From: Amylostereum areolatum
Lineage: Eukaryota > Basidiomycota > Agaricomycetes > Russulales > Stereaceae
Length of the DNA: 64,000 bases
Assembly: GCA_012932865.1 (NCBI GenBank)
Contig: SAXG01000015.1
Span: forward strand, 248,001 to 312,000
Reading direction: 5' to 3'
Of the stretch, positions 35,960 through 47,505 are shown piece after piece. The position numbers were made by a program, and so were the translations under genes. The notes beneath the pieces were generated by a model. It had not been told where the DNA came from. It did no database searches and saw only the letters and a list, made by a program, of their open reading frames with translations. Numbering within the stretch: the stretch's first letter is position 1; every line of letters begins with the position of its first letter.

Positions 35960-38646
35960 TTATTGCTCGCTTGCACCGTCTTCAAGCTGCTCCTGCTCAT
36001 AGGAATCTTCGACTTCCACCTCGTCAACAGACGCTTCTTGGTACTACAGAAAGAAAGGTGATTAGCGCCCTCGTTCGCCAACTCCCTCAAGCATCGCGCA
36101 TACCTGTTGATACTCAGAACTACCCAGGAGTTAGCACGGCGAATCAGCATTAGCAGGCGAAAAAGGAAACGCACATCAAGTCTTGTGTGTTGCTCTCTGC
36201 CTCGGAGAACTCCATTGCGTCCATGCCCTCACCGGTATACCAGTGGAGGAAAGCGCCACGTTTGTACATAGCACTGAACTAGAAGACGATCATTATAGGA
36301 AACGGATGGGCTGCTGAGAGGATTGCTTACCTGGCTCAAGTTGCGCTTGAAGACTTCCTGGACCGCCGTCGTGTTGGCAAGGCAGGTGGCTGCTTGTATC
36401 TTCCCGACGGGAGGCACAGAGCAAAGCGTCACGGACACGTTGTCAGGGATCCAGCTAGGGAACGGTGAGCCTCAGCAAAGAATGATCACGGCTGACAGAG
36501 TGATCACCGCTGAGAGGCTACTTACTCCACAAAGAGGTGCGAATTCTTCCTTTGCAATTCCATGACGGTGCTCTATTGATATGTTTGTCAATCACCGTGG
36601 TCCGGGTCCAGCAGGATGCATGGACCTACTTCAGCCTAAATCGGCAAGTGAGCGAACGATGCCTCTGTATACAGAAAACAGGAAACAGACTTCTCTGGAC
36701 GAGATCTTGCCACGGAAGATGGTCGCAGCCGTGAGGTACCGACTGGTACCCCCGATTGAATGAGCCTGTCAATGGTCAATGAGGGAAAAGAATGAAGACG
36801 AACCCGAAACGAGGATCAGCAGCAACAAGCATGTTACGACGGTCAAACATCCTGGACAGATCATTTTAGGATATATCGGTGTCGAAGAAGTGGTCACTTA
36901 CGCGCTCGTCAAGTCAGGGACAGATGTTCGGTAGAATGATTGAGATTTTGGGTCGTGGAAGGGGGCATAGCTTGGGCACAAGAAGTGGAGCTGTTGGACC
37001 CAAGACATGAGGTAAAGGACCATCGCACGACATTAAGGAACGTACTCGAGGGAACGGCACCAAGTTAAGGGAGAGTTTGCGGAGATCACTGGAACGTGCT
37101 CCACCGTCAGCTCTTACCAAGAAACCGTGGTCATGTGTATCACATACCCGTTCAATTGACCGGGGAATCGTAAACTGGTGCTAACACCGCACATGACTTG
37201 CGACACAAGCTATCATCCGAGGTCAGCGGCAGATGAATGGGTCCAAACACAAAAATACGCACGGTGTTGAGGTCATCGAATGACGGGCTTTTGACCTTTA
37301 GCGTGCGGGAAGTGATGTCATAACTGCAATGCGGCCAACGCGTGAAGAACTATAAGATGAACAGAATTTGCAAGACCACGTACAGCGCCTCGTTATCGAT
37401 GCAAATCGTGAGATCGCTGTTCTCCACGAGCTGGTGGACAGACAGCATGGCGTTGTATGGCTATCGATGACGGTCAGACAGGCATTCTTTCCAAGAGCCA
37501 GTATGACATACCTCAACAACGGTCTCCGACACCTTCATATCCATGCATTCATGAGCAAGGTAGTCAAGTTAGGGGAGACAAATCCATACCTTGGGTGACG
37601 GCATAATAGAGAACGTTGCAAGCATCCTATCGGGATATTCCTATTCCATATCCATGAGCCCTGTGAGCCGAGAGGCAGAGGCACAAAAACGCGCCTCTCG
37701 CAGTTTCGATAGCAGCAACGAGCCGAGGCCGGCGCCGCTTCCACCCCCAAGAGAATGGATGATTTGGAAGCCTTGAAGCGCATCGCATGATTCGCTCTGT
37801 TTGCGTACGGTTTCCTGGACCCTCGTCAGCGGAACCGCAAAAGCCCGCCAGGAGAAAGATTGACTCACAGTGATGCTGTCCACCAACTCGGCACCTGGGA
37901 TGAAGTTAGCCCGCCCATACAGAGAGAAACGGCGTTGGCACGCACCCTCAGTGTAGACTGCCCAATGATCAATCGATGGGATGATCAGTTTCGAGTCATG
38001 GAAGCGGAAGAAGTAGGAAGAGAGGACGCACAGCCCTTCGCCCAGTTATTCCCGGCACCTCCATCGCCTGTAATCCATGTGTCGGGACGAAAGAGGCCGC
38101 CAATCGGCCCCGAGCGAATCTTCAAAGGTATGAGCTGACCGCTACCCAAGTTCATCCGAAGGAAAACGCACCCGGTTGGCGACACCGACCTCCAAGTCGA
38201 TCTGAACGCTTCTGGGGACATACCTGAACGCCTGTCCGGACGCTTCGATCTCTTCGAAATAAGTCGACACCTGGAAGAGAAGACTACAGATGAGTGTACA
38301 AGACGAAGGGGGACAAAAGGTTGTCTGACGCGCTCGAGCTGTTGCGGGTCAGTTCCATGGTACGCCTATCCATGAATCAATGAGCAGATAGCAAACACTG
38401 GGATGTATGCAATCGAGCGTACCCCTGACTGGTCAAGGCCATGCTCAGCCAGAAGCATGTTCCAAAAGCTTTCGCCGACTTGGTTCCCAGCCTATGAACA
38501 ACGTGCATGTTGGGCTGCATGTACGCGGAGAACACGATACGCGAAACACCGACCTGGCCAACCTGGAGAATCGAGGAGTCAGTGACCACAACGCCAGGGA
38601 GACCTGAGAACACACGGACCTGTACGTTCAAAATTTCGCGAGGCAT
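35960..38646 (-). CDS. Divergent beta-tubulin, 24 exons
   Basis: Exons are complement(join(35960..36043,36104..36119,36175..36278,36331..36454,36526..36572,36630..36635,36691..36742,36804..36851,36902..36990,37046..37088,37148..37209,37263..37323,37384..37460,37512..37532,37590..37640,37695..37814,37869..37894,37946..37957,38032..38119,38172..38270,38330..38365,38423..38491,38554..38562,38620..38646)). They join in frame to 456 residues. Landmarks are [22 protein letters not shown], the GTP-binding [12 protein letters not shown] (usually GGGTGSG), [56 protein letters not shown] and EFSEAESN, with an acidic tail of about 25 residues. Exons of 6 (36630), 9 (38554) and 12 nt (37946) are required to keep family length. 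The intron 37641-37694 has a GC donor. It polymerises with alpha-tubulin. Sequence drift (MPREI start, AGNQ for CGNQ) suggests a specialised paralogue. Confidence 0.93.
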
Positions 38647-38987
38647 GGCGGACAGAAGAGGATGGGAATTAGGACGAGGTGACTGTCGGGGAAGAGGCGC
38701 GTTCGCCGCGATTCCAGCAATATAATGTGACGCTGTCGGGAACTGCCGATATGAAACTCGTCCGTCATTGGACCGTCAGTTTGTCATTCCGTCATAAGTA
38801 CCCGCATAAGAAAGAAAGTGGAGAAAAACGGATTCCGGTCCAACGTCAGTAGTTATCAACGACGATGTGGTACGGCTACATAAATGTGAAGGAAGAAGGA
38901 TCTAAGGTGTGATGGGACCAGTGTATCGAAACATAAGTAGTAGGTATTGGTACTTAGTGCGTCTTGAGAAACGACAGTTCAAACGGT

Positions 38988-40623
38988 TTATACAACAGCC
39001 GCGGCAGAGAGGGGGGTTGGATATGCGGGAGTATGCTGCTGGGAAGTATTGTGAGGATGCATGTAAGGGGAATGTGGTGACAGCATGTAAAGAGGATATA
39101 CTTGCTGCGTCTCCTGAGGGGCCTGTTCGGTTGTGGCCCTAGGCGTCGTCATCACAGGCTGAACCGCTGCCTGGTACATGTAGAGTTGCGGTGGTGGAAT
39201 GACAGGAGGGACGGGATACGGATATTGACCGTGAACGGGCGCGGACATGGGCTGTTGTGCATGGGCGTCGATGCTCAGCTGAGAACCCTGTCCGTATGCC
39301 AATGTCGCGCTGGATGCGTGCATGGGTCCACGCGATTGAGGCAACGAGTGTCCGGACGCACCGACCAGCGCATGCGTACTCGGTCCTCCGGCGAGCAGGT
39401 CGATCTCGCGGTGTTTGGATGAGTACCACGACCCTGCCGACTTTGAGCGCGCGTGGCGGGCACGACCAGACTCGGCAGGGATGAAGTCGGCTGCGATCGT
39501 GGACGAGAACCATGGTAGGTTATTGATGTCGTTGAAGAATTTGCCGATGCGGGCTACTTGCGTTTCCAACGGAGGCTCGGGGGGAGGTCGGACAGGGGAC
39601 GCCATGCGCTGGTAGTCGGCTGCCAACGGAGGTTCGTGGTAGGTAGGAGTTTGTACTGTCGCCGTATGTCGACGCTGAGGGTGTAAAGGTGTAGCCTCAG
39701 GAAACGTGACGGCAGGTGGAGGTGGTTGAACGGTCCCCGCTGGTGGGTGTGCTTCCGATGGAGGGTAAGGATTCGGGAGGACTTGTTCCGCCGTTGGGCT
39801 GCCTTCCGAAGACGAGGATTCCCTTTCGGGATCTGGATTACGAACGGTGCGGGGAAGGGATGCACCCGAATGCAACGATGAATCTTTGGAATGGTTGTGA
39901 ATGGGAGTTGTGGGGAGATAGGCGCGGGGTGTGCGCGATGGCAGACTGGAGGCGCTATGGCGGGCGTCGGAGTGACGAGGTGAAGCGAAGGTATGATATG
40001 TCCCGGCATTTGCATCCCTTGAACATAGCGCGGATTGCCGTGGACGGTAGCCCCAGGCGCATCGTATGGAGGCGCGGCTTCCCTCGACGATTTTCTTTCC
40101 TGCGGATCGCTCGCATATGTGTACTGGTCCAGTTGCGGGTGTGGGTGACGGCGATCGTAGAGTAGAGCAGGTTACGGGCCATGGCCCTCGGCAGTTTCTT
40201 CAGGTTGGCGACGAACCCACCCACGAAACGCTTGCTGCCGCCTTCCTGCCTGCCGCCCGCCTCTACATCTGTGTCGAGTATTTGGCTCCTCGCAGCGTCG
40301 AATTCCATGTACGGCTCCATTGGTGGTACCTCCATAGGTTCTATGTATTCCATTTCGCCCTCGTCGTACACGTCGGCTGCGCCCAGCGCTGTGGGAGCTG
40401 GACCTGGTATGCCATAGATAGGGTCCACGGGAGGAGGCGGGACACGAACAGGGTATGGTGAAAGCGGCGTCAGTCGCTTGTTTGCACGATTGCTTGTGCG
40501 GGGGCCATAGTTGACCGGTGCTGAATATGAAGGCGAGGGTGGAGCACGTCGACTCGCGTCGATAGGTCTGACAAAAGACGGCCCGGGGTTGCGACGATCT
40601 CGGAACTCGACAAAGGTCGACAT
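38988..40623 (-). CDS. Low-complexity Pro/Ser-rich protein, function unknown
   Basis: A 222-codon frame begins MSTFVEFRDRRNPGPSF and runs to a basic KRFVGGFVANLKKLPRAM segment. Near 40160 the coding look moves to another frame (DRRHPHPQLDQYTY). From about 39880 a further frame runs 295 codons to a stop at 38988 through Pro/Ser/Gln/His-rich sequence with LETQVARIGKFFNDINNLPW and ARHARSKSAGSWY. The frame changes may be an intron or single-base indels; no clean splice pair was found. The basic conserved-looking core (NLKKLPRAMARNL; IGKFFNDINNLPW) may be the functional part. No family recognised. Confidence 0.45.
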
Positions 40624-41073
40624 TGGAACGTCAGTGAACGTGTTCGAGCGCTGAGAGCACGCTCAGGAGGGTCGAGGAGTGAGAGAACCGGTGGATGGAG
40701 TAACAGAGAGCAACAGAAAGGAGAAGAAGCGGCATTCTCTCCAACACGTGTAAGCCACAATGGTGACCAAATGGAACATGCGCTGCAGCTCCGGAAGGAC
40801 CACGAGCGGTACGTGGGCGTTTGTGAGGCTGTAAATATGGTCCGTTGCCCGAACAAAGGTCTGTGTATATGTATAGGTGGTGTACTATTACACCGTGTTG
40901 ATCGCTTCAAGACACTTGCCGCCCGTAGCCCGCCTAACAGTTGGCACGAGGGAAAACTAGATGTATATTTATCCTAATAACGTAGACGTAGTATGCCAGT
41001 AGACGATAGATAAAAATACAACGACAACACGGTCCATATCACAGTCCGTCGCGTGCGTCGTCGTCGGGCGACG

Positions 41074-43804
41074 TCAAGCGGTACATCCGCCGCACATTCC
41101 ATGCCCACATCCCCAGCAACTCGCCACGCCGACCCCACATGTCTTCAAAACCAACCCCGCGATGCTCATCACGCCTTCTCCCAGTACAAACCCGCTCGCA
41201 ATCACGACCAGGCGGATGTCCCCCGCACCTTTGCGCGAGATGCGCGTGTGGTATACATGCTCCACGATACCTCCAACGAATCGTGCCAGAGAAAATGAAG
41301 GGGTGTTCAGGAATCCGATCGCGAATGCAACGCCGGACGGGATCCATTTGGCATAGGGAAGCTGTCGCCGCGCTGCATGTGTCTTGAAAGCAGACAAACC
41401 ACCAAAGAGAAGAGCGGAGGCGGCCATAAATACCCCGCTATTTGTGGGGAGTTGACCGTCGCCTAGGTATGCAAGGTAAGACGCGAGAAGTAACATAGAA
41501 TGGGTGAAAACTCACGAAGAAGCCGTGCAAGGCTAAGCCAAACATAAGCCGTCGGGGCAGGGAAATTCGGGCCAGGTATAGTATACGCCTTGTTATAAAG
41601 GATATATGCGGTGACGGTCACAAAGATTGATAGTGTCGATCCGATCATCTGGCCGTAGAACTGGGCACGGGGGGACGCCTGGATGAGGTGCCCGGTCTTA
41701 AGATCCTGCATCAGGTCTCCAGCTCTATGGATGTTCATTAGCCCTGTACGGGACGACAGGCTTCAAGAATAACGTACTGCTGAGCGCCAGCTTCCGCGAC
41801 GCCCCCGGCGATGATGTTTGCGACCACGTTCCCAGGCTGAATGACGGCAAAGAGCAGCTGGCTAATTTTACCCAGGCCGCTAACAGGGTTGAGGTCGGTC
41901 TCTCCCAGGGCACGCACGCTAGTGTTTTTAGAAAAAAAAATATGGACATGATAAAACTCGGAGTCACTTACCCGAGGATGCTAAGCAACGTGCCCATAAA
42001 GAACCCTATCACCGTCGCCCATGGTTTAATACCCTCGTTCCCAAACACAAGCCACACGATTATCGTCCCTAGTATGACGCTCACGCCAAGACCCCAGATG
42101 ACCCATCGGTTCGGGACCAAGCGGTCGTCTGTCTCGACCTCGTTGTCAAGCTTGCTCTCCCTCGTTGGATCGTGTTTGCGAATGAGGTTTTGGGTGAATT
42201 CCCAGACGACCGGGACAAGCGAGACCACGCTGTCAGAGCACATGATGGCCAGAGATGTCCAAAGGATCCATCCACGGGCTCCTGTCGACATGTCCCCCAC
42301 AGGACCTGGGGCCCATCCGTTTAGCTTGGAGAGTGGCGACAAAACGGCCCAACCAACTAACATTCCCTGATAACAGTCAGAAAAGAAGTTTCCGAGTTAA
42401 CCGGTAACCCTACCAAATTCATGCTCAGTGTGGTAGGAAAACCCATGATGATCCCTAGAGACAAATTAGAAACAGAGAGGTATGATAGAAATTCACTTAC
42501 CCTGACCGACATAGGACAGGCTAGGCGTGAACGTCCATAGCCAATTTTTTGCCAAATAAGATCCAAAAACGGGAATGGCAAAGACGAAAGGGAAGAAATA
42601 TGCCAAGAGCTACATTTTGGCCATCAGTACTGAGATGTGGGATCCATGGGGGACTGCTCACCGTCAGGGCGCTCGAAGCGAGGAAACTCCAAGTTAGGGC
42701 AGCCCATCCTTCACTGCTCACGGTCTGATGCACCTCCTCGGCTTCTTCCTCGTCTGTATCATCGTCTTGGGAATGGCGTGCAATCGGCTCATCAGGTACG
42801 TCGGTCGTGAGTGTAGCATAACCTCGTCGCTTCCGGAGAGCAGGGTCGGGCGGTGGCATCTTGTGTAGAACAGATATTAATTGAGCAGTTGCGGTTCCGG
42901 ACGGGAATGCCAACTGTTCTTCGATGATCTAATAAGCAGTCTTTCTGAGCTCGGGATGGATGTGTACGATAGACGGAGATCAACCAACCACTTGTTTCCG
43001 TATAGGAGGGGACATGAATACGCTAGCGAGCCAAGGTCAGATAGTGAGGGTAATTTGGAGGCGTAGGATGCGTCTACGTACCCGAAATACGCGATCGCAC
43101 AAGACCATCCGACCGCTCCCCACCACGAGAGGTTGATCGGAGAAGCTCCATCCTTGTCTTCATCCAGCAACCCAAGCGCGGGAATAATGCCAACAAACCC
43201 CGCCGCGAGTGGCATCTGTAGCAAGTTATTATCTACCCAACTAGGATCGCGATATAACGCACTGTGCCAGTTGCGACTGCAGTCGTTTGTACCACCACAG
43301 TTTCTTGCGGTGAGAGAGGAACCGGAAGTAGTCGAGATATTAGAAACCCAATTAAAGCAGATTGAAGGGACATCCTAGGGTAAGGTCGTCGGTAACGCTC
43401 GTCGGGCAGGATGATGAATGATACACACATGCTTATCCATCCAGTCTGAAGACCGAAGTAAAGGTTCGTGAAACATAGCAGGCATCCAATAAGAAGACCA
43501 AGAGAAATTGCGCGTGGCTATAGTAGGCGTTCAGTCAGAGTATTCGACGAAGATATGAATCTGATTAACACACCGTTAGCTCTGGGCTCGCAGACGACCG
43601 AAAGACGCGTCGAGCGGGACTAAGACCGCGGTATGATGAGCTCCAGATAAAGACAGGCGGCGCCAAAATACCTTGGTAGATAACGCCAGAGCATGTCGAG
43701 AATGCGCGTCCGAGCAACGACGACAGAGCGGGAGTCGCTACGGAGTCCGGACGAGGCGAAGGTGGGAGTATGAAGGCAAGCGGCGCGTGTGGGCGTCTAA
43801 GCAC
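41074..43804 (-). CDS. OPT-family transporter (YSL/Ygl114w-like)
   Basis: Many exons with short introns encode a polytopic membrane protein. In order: SPELT, PRAISLGLLIGCLLCFTN, GWISMMSLQSALIGF, PLSPQETVVVQTTAVATGT, EEQLAFPSGTATAQLISVLH, LGIIMGFPTTLSMN, GWAPGPVGDMSTGARGWILW, LGETDLNPVSGLGKISQL, GAQQAGDLMQDLKTGHLI, IPGPNFPAPTAYVWLS, and a last exon with LPYAKWIPSGVAFAIGF ending at 41074. These blocks are the signature of the oligopeptide transporter family branch that includes yeast Ygl114w and plant YSL transporters; substrates are peptides or metal chelates in that family. The N-terminal start is uncertain (43804 is the upstream open ATG). It is divergent from MetRS. Confidence 0.88.
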
Positions 43805-43987
43805 TGTCTAAGCACTGACGCAATTGTGTGGCTTCCTAATCCGACCACTGCACCTGACTCGGAGAGGACAACGATCCGCTCGAGTCAAAGTCCCCATCGA
43901 TCCAACCTGCATCGTCTCTGCCGTCCCAGTCTTCTCCTGTACCATAGACCCCGCACGAAACTCCCAACTTTTAGATTCTGTTCGTCC
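43805..43987. promoter_or_regulatory. Divergent promoter region, OPT/MetRS
   Basis: About 183 bp lie between the putative OPT start and the MetRS ATG at 43988. The segment is pyrimidine-rich toward MetRS. The left limit depends on the uncertain OPT start codon. Confidence 0.45.
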
Positions 43988-46760
43988 ATGGCCCACCAGA
44001 AAATCAGGTCGGCAGACGGCCTACTCAGATCGGTTCCGGACCCCGGCCAAGTCGCGTTCGTTCTACTCTATCCCTCCGTCTTATTCACACCTAATATCAT
44101 CTATATCACTGTAGCTTGCCAAAGGAAGGCGAGACTAACATCCTCGTCACCTCCGCGCTACCATATTGCAACAACGTCCCTCATCTAGGTCAGCCCCCTC
44201 CGTCTGCACACAGAGTCTTATTGACGCCACTACATAGGCAACATCATCGGAAGTACTCTCAGTGCAGACGTCTTCAGTCGGTGAGCAAAAAAGTTTGTAG
44301 CCCATTCCGATCTCGCAAAAGACGAACGGCGTCTTCTTTAGTTACTCTCGTGTGTAGCCTTCCCTTCTCATCTGGCAACAAGTCTGACCCGCTCTAGGTA
44401 CGCGCAATCGGAGGACACTTTACGTCTGTGGAACGGATGAGTACGGGACCGCGACCGAAACGCAGGCTTTGAAGGAGGGCATTACTCCGAGAGAGCTCTG
44501 CGACAAGTACCATGAGCTGCACAGCGAAACGTACAAGTGGTTTGACATCGGGTACGTGGCAACCGCCTCCGCGTCGCTCTTCCACTCATTTCTCTGTGTT
44601 TTCCAGATTCGACCATTTCGGACGCACGTCTGCCCCGAAACATACCGAGTCTGTGCCCTCCTTCCGTCCGAAGTATGACCGACACTGACAACGCAATGCA
44701 GGATCAGCCAGTCTATCTACCTCAACCTCAAAAAGAACAACATGCTTGTGCGCCAGGAAAAAGACCAGACATATTGTGAAGGTTGCGAGAAGTGCGTCCC
44801 ACCGCGACTCCGATTCCTATTCTCTCTCATATCCCCACCCAGGTTCTTGGCGGATCGATTTGTGGAGGGAACATGCCCACACTGTAGTGCCGATGTATAT
44901 TTCCTTCAAGTGGTCAGCTGCTATGTACTTATACCCGAACTCGACAGGATGCCCGTGGTGACCAATGTGATGTCTGTGGTCGCACCTTGGACGCCATAGA
45001 ACTCATCAACCCCCGTTGTCTCATCAGCAAGGACCACAATGTCATCACTCGAACCTCTGCCCATATGTACATTCACCTTGACGAGCTGCAATCCCGGACT
45101 GAAGCGTGGATCAAGCAATCGTGGGCAAAGGGGCGATGGTCGCCAAATGCCGTCATCAACTCAGATGGTGAGCTTATCGACGCGCGTCTGAAAGTCCGGC
45201 CTTCGTCCAAGTCCAGTTACGCGCGATTTAAAGTGGGGTATTCCCGTTCCGGTGGCAGAGGATGACCCTGACCAAGAAATGAAGGACAAAGTTCTATGTA
45301 CGTCCAGGAGTTTTCATTTGTATGTTTGGGAGCTTATATCACCACTACTGTAGATGTTTGGGTACGTGTAAGGCATCCCCCCCAAATGGCATGCCTAATG
45401 ATCCTCTAGTTTGATGCTCCAATTGGATACCCAAGCATCACCGCCGCCCTTACCGAGAAGTGGGAACAGTGGTGGTTCAACCCGAAGAACGTCGATCTGT
45501 ACCAATTCATGGGCAAAGACAACGTCTACTTCCACACAATATACTTTCCAGCCGTTCAGATCGGTGACGGACGAGATTGGACCAAGCTTCATCATCTGTC
45601 AACAACAGGTATGTTCAGTTTGCATACCAGCTTTTGCGGCTTCTGATTCTTATACTAGAATACCTGAACTACGAGGGTGGAAAGTTCTCGAAGAGTCATA
45701 ACCGCGGTGTGTTCGGGCCCGCGGCGAAGGAGACAGGTGTACCCTCTTCCGTCTGGAGATATTATCTTCTCTCCACCCGTCCCGAAACGGCAGACTCTAT
45801 GTTCTCTTGGGCAGATTGCGTACGGACGGTCTTTCACGTCTTCGACGTGCTGAGCTGATCTTGTTCTTCCAGGTAACTGCAAATAACTAGTGTCCTCCTG
45901 AACAAGTAAGCCTTGCATCTTATAGATTGTACATACCTAATCTCCTTCACAGCTTTGGAAACTTCGTGAACCGTGCCCTCAAGTTCATTTCGTCGCAATA
46001 TGACGGAATCATCCCCGAGGTTCCTGATGCCCCCGGACCGCTTTCGCTCAACGATCCAGTCGATGCCGAGTTCATTACAGACGTGAACGCGCTGCTCAAA
46101 GAATACACGGATGCCATGGACGCCGTCAAGATTCGCCTTGGCCTCCAAACCGTCATGGCGCTTTCCGCACGGGGCAACCTTTACTTGCAAGCCTCGGGGC
46201 TCAACAAAGCACTCATGACCGACAACCCCGCGCGTTGCGCTCAAGTTGTCTCTCGCGCCGTGAATCTTATCTACGTCCTCTCCGTCCTCATCGAGCCCTT
46301 CATGCCCGCCACCGCCGCCCAGATCCTCACCCAGCTCAACGCACCCGCACGCGCGGTCCCCACTGAGCTGTCCCTCGATATCCTCTCGGGTCATGCAATA
46401 GGCACACCCGCGCATCTCTTCAAGAAGATCGAGGAGAAGATGGCAGATGTGTGGCGCGACAAGTTCGCGGGCACCAAGCCGGCGGCCGAGGCTGACGCCG
46501 CACCCGCGGCGGATGCGACACACGTTGCCCCCGGGATGTCAAAGCGCAAAGCGGCGGCAGCAGCGAAGAAGAAGGCCCAGGAAGACACGGGACCCAAGTC
46601 GGCGGAGGTGCTCGCGTGGGAGGCGAAGATCGTGGAGCAAGGCAATATCGTGCGCGAGCTCAAAGGGCGCACCCCCAAGACTCCGGAATTAGAGGCTGAA
46701 ATTGCTGCAGCCGTGGAGACGCTCAAAAGGCTCAAGACCGAGCTCGCGGCGATGGCTTGA
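43988..46760 (+). CDS. MES1: Cytosolic methionyl-tRNA synthetase
   Basis: Exons join(43988..44007,44115..44188,44238..44280,44398..44551,44607..44648,44702..44791,44843..44894,44948..45297,45354..45361,45410..45608,45659..45819,45873..45905,45953..46760) give about 676 residues. Class I signatures are [13 protein letters not shown] (HIGH-like), a CxxC zinc knob (CEGCEK, CPHCSAD, CDVCG), [12 protein letters not shown], the KMSKS-type [11 protein letters not shown], and an Ala/Lys-rich C-terminal extension ending in a coiled-coil WHEP-like segment. It charges tRNA-Met. Three places need one base skipped to keep the frame (near 44402, 45194 and 45888), each inside strongly conserved sequence. 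Exon 9 is 8 nt long. All other junctions are in frame. Confidence 0.93.
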
Positions 46761-47505
46761 GCGGGAACACAAAGAGCCTATCTTGTTTTTGCGTACAGGC
46801 AATGTGTGGGATAAAATTTCGTCATATTAGCGTGGGTCTTAGAATACTAGATGTAGTTGCGAGTGACTATTCAATCTCGCGATGACACCGAGTGTAAGTA
46901 GACTGGGCTTTGCCGCCGCTTTGACCGCCATCGCACGAAGAAGTCACTTGGGCTGGCACACGATATCGCGGTTAGAGCGCGGTGGGCCGGTGCCACAGCC
47001 TGGCGTGGCGCTTAAGCTTAGTGCGCTTTGACTGCCACCATCATCATCACACTCATCCCATCTAGAAAGGCAGGATACATCGGGTTCCTTGTACTTATCC
47101 TTAGTACTCGCCACCGATCAATACCCACCGCTCTTCAGCATCTGGGATGGCCTGCAGTGCTTGGTTTCCGGAGAGTCCCCAACAGGCTTGTCGTACCCAG
47201 GTTGCAGTTAGGACTCAATCGAAGATTTAAACACCGTTCCTACGGTATCGAGAACAAAGATTGCCATAGGTCTGTTTCGTATCATTCCAGTATGGGTTCT
47301 TTACCGTGGCTTTGTCAACCCTGAGTGGTTTCTCTCTGGCATCCTGATTCCCGGCCCCGTGCAGTGGCGGGGGCTCGCCTTTGTTTGAAAGTCGGCCATA
47401 TAATCCCCTTCCACGCTGCGTGTGCTACAATCTTCCCTGTTTCCACTGCCACAATCTCGAGCCCTACATCTATCAACGCAAGTCTATCTCATTCGATATC
47501 CCGCA
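46761..47505. other. Intergenic stretch
   Basis: Follows the MetRS stop and precedes the CCCH gene. No coding signal was recognised. The last 100 bases are pyrimidine-rich, typical of fungal 5' regions. Confidence 0.5.
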
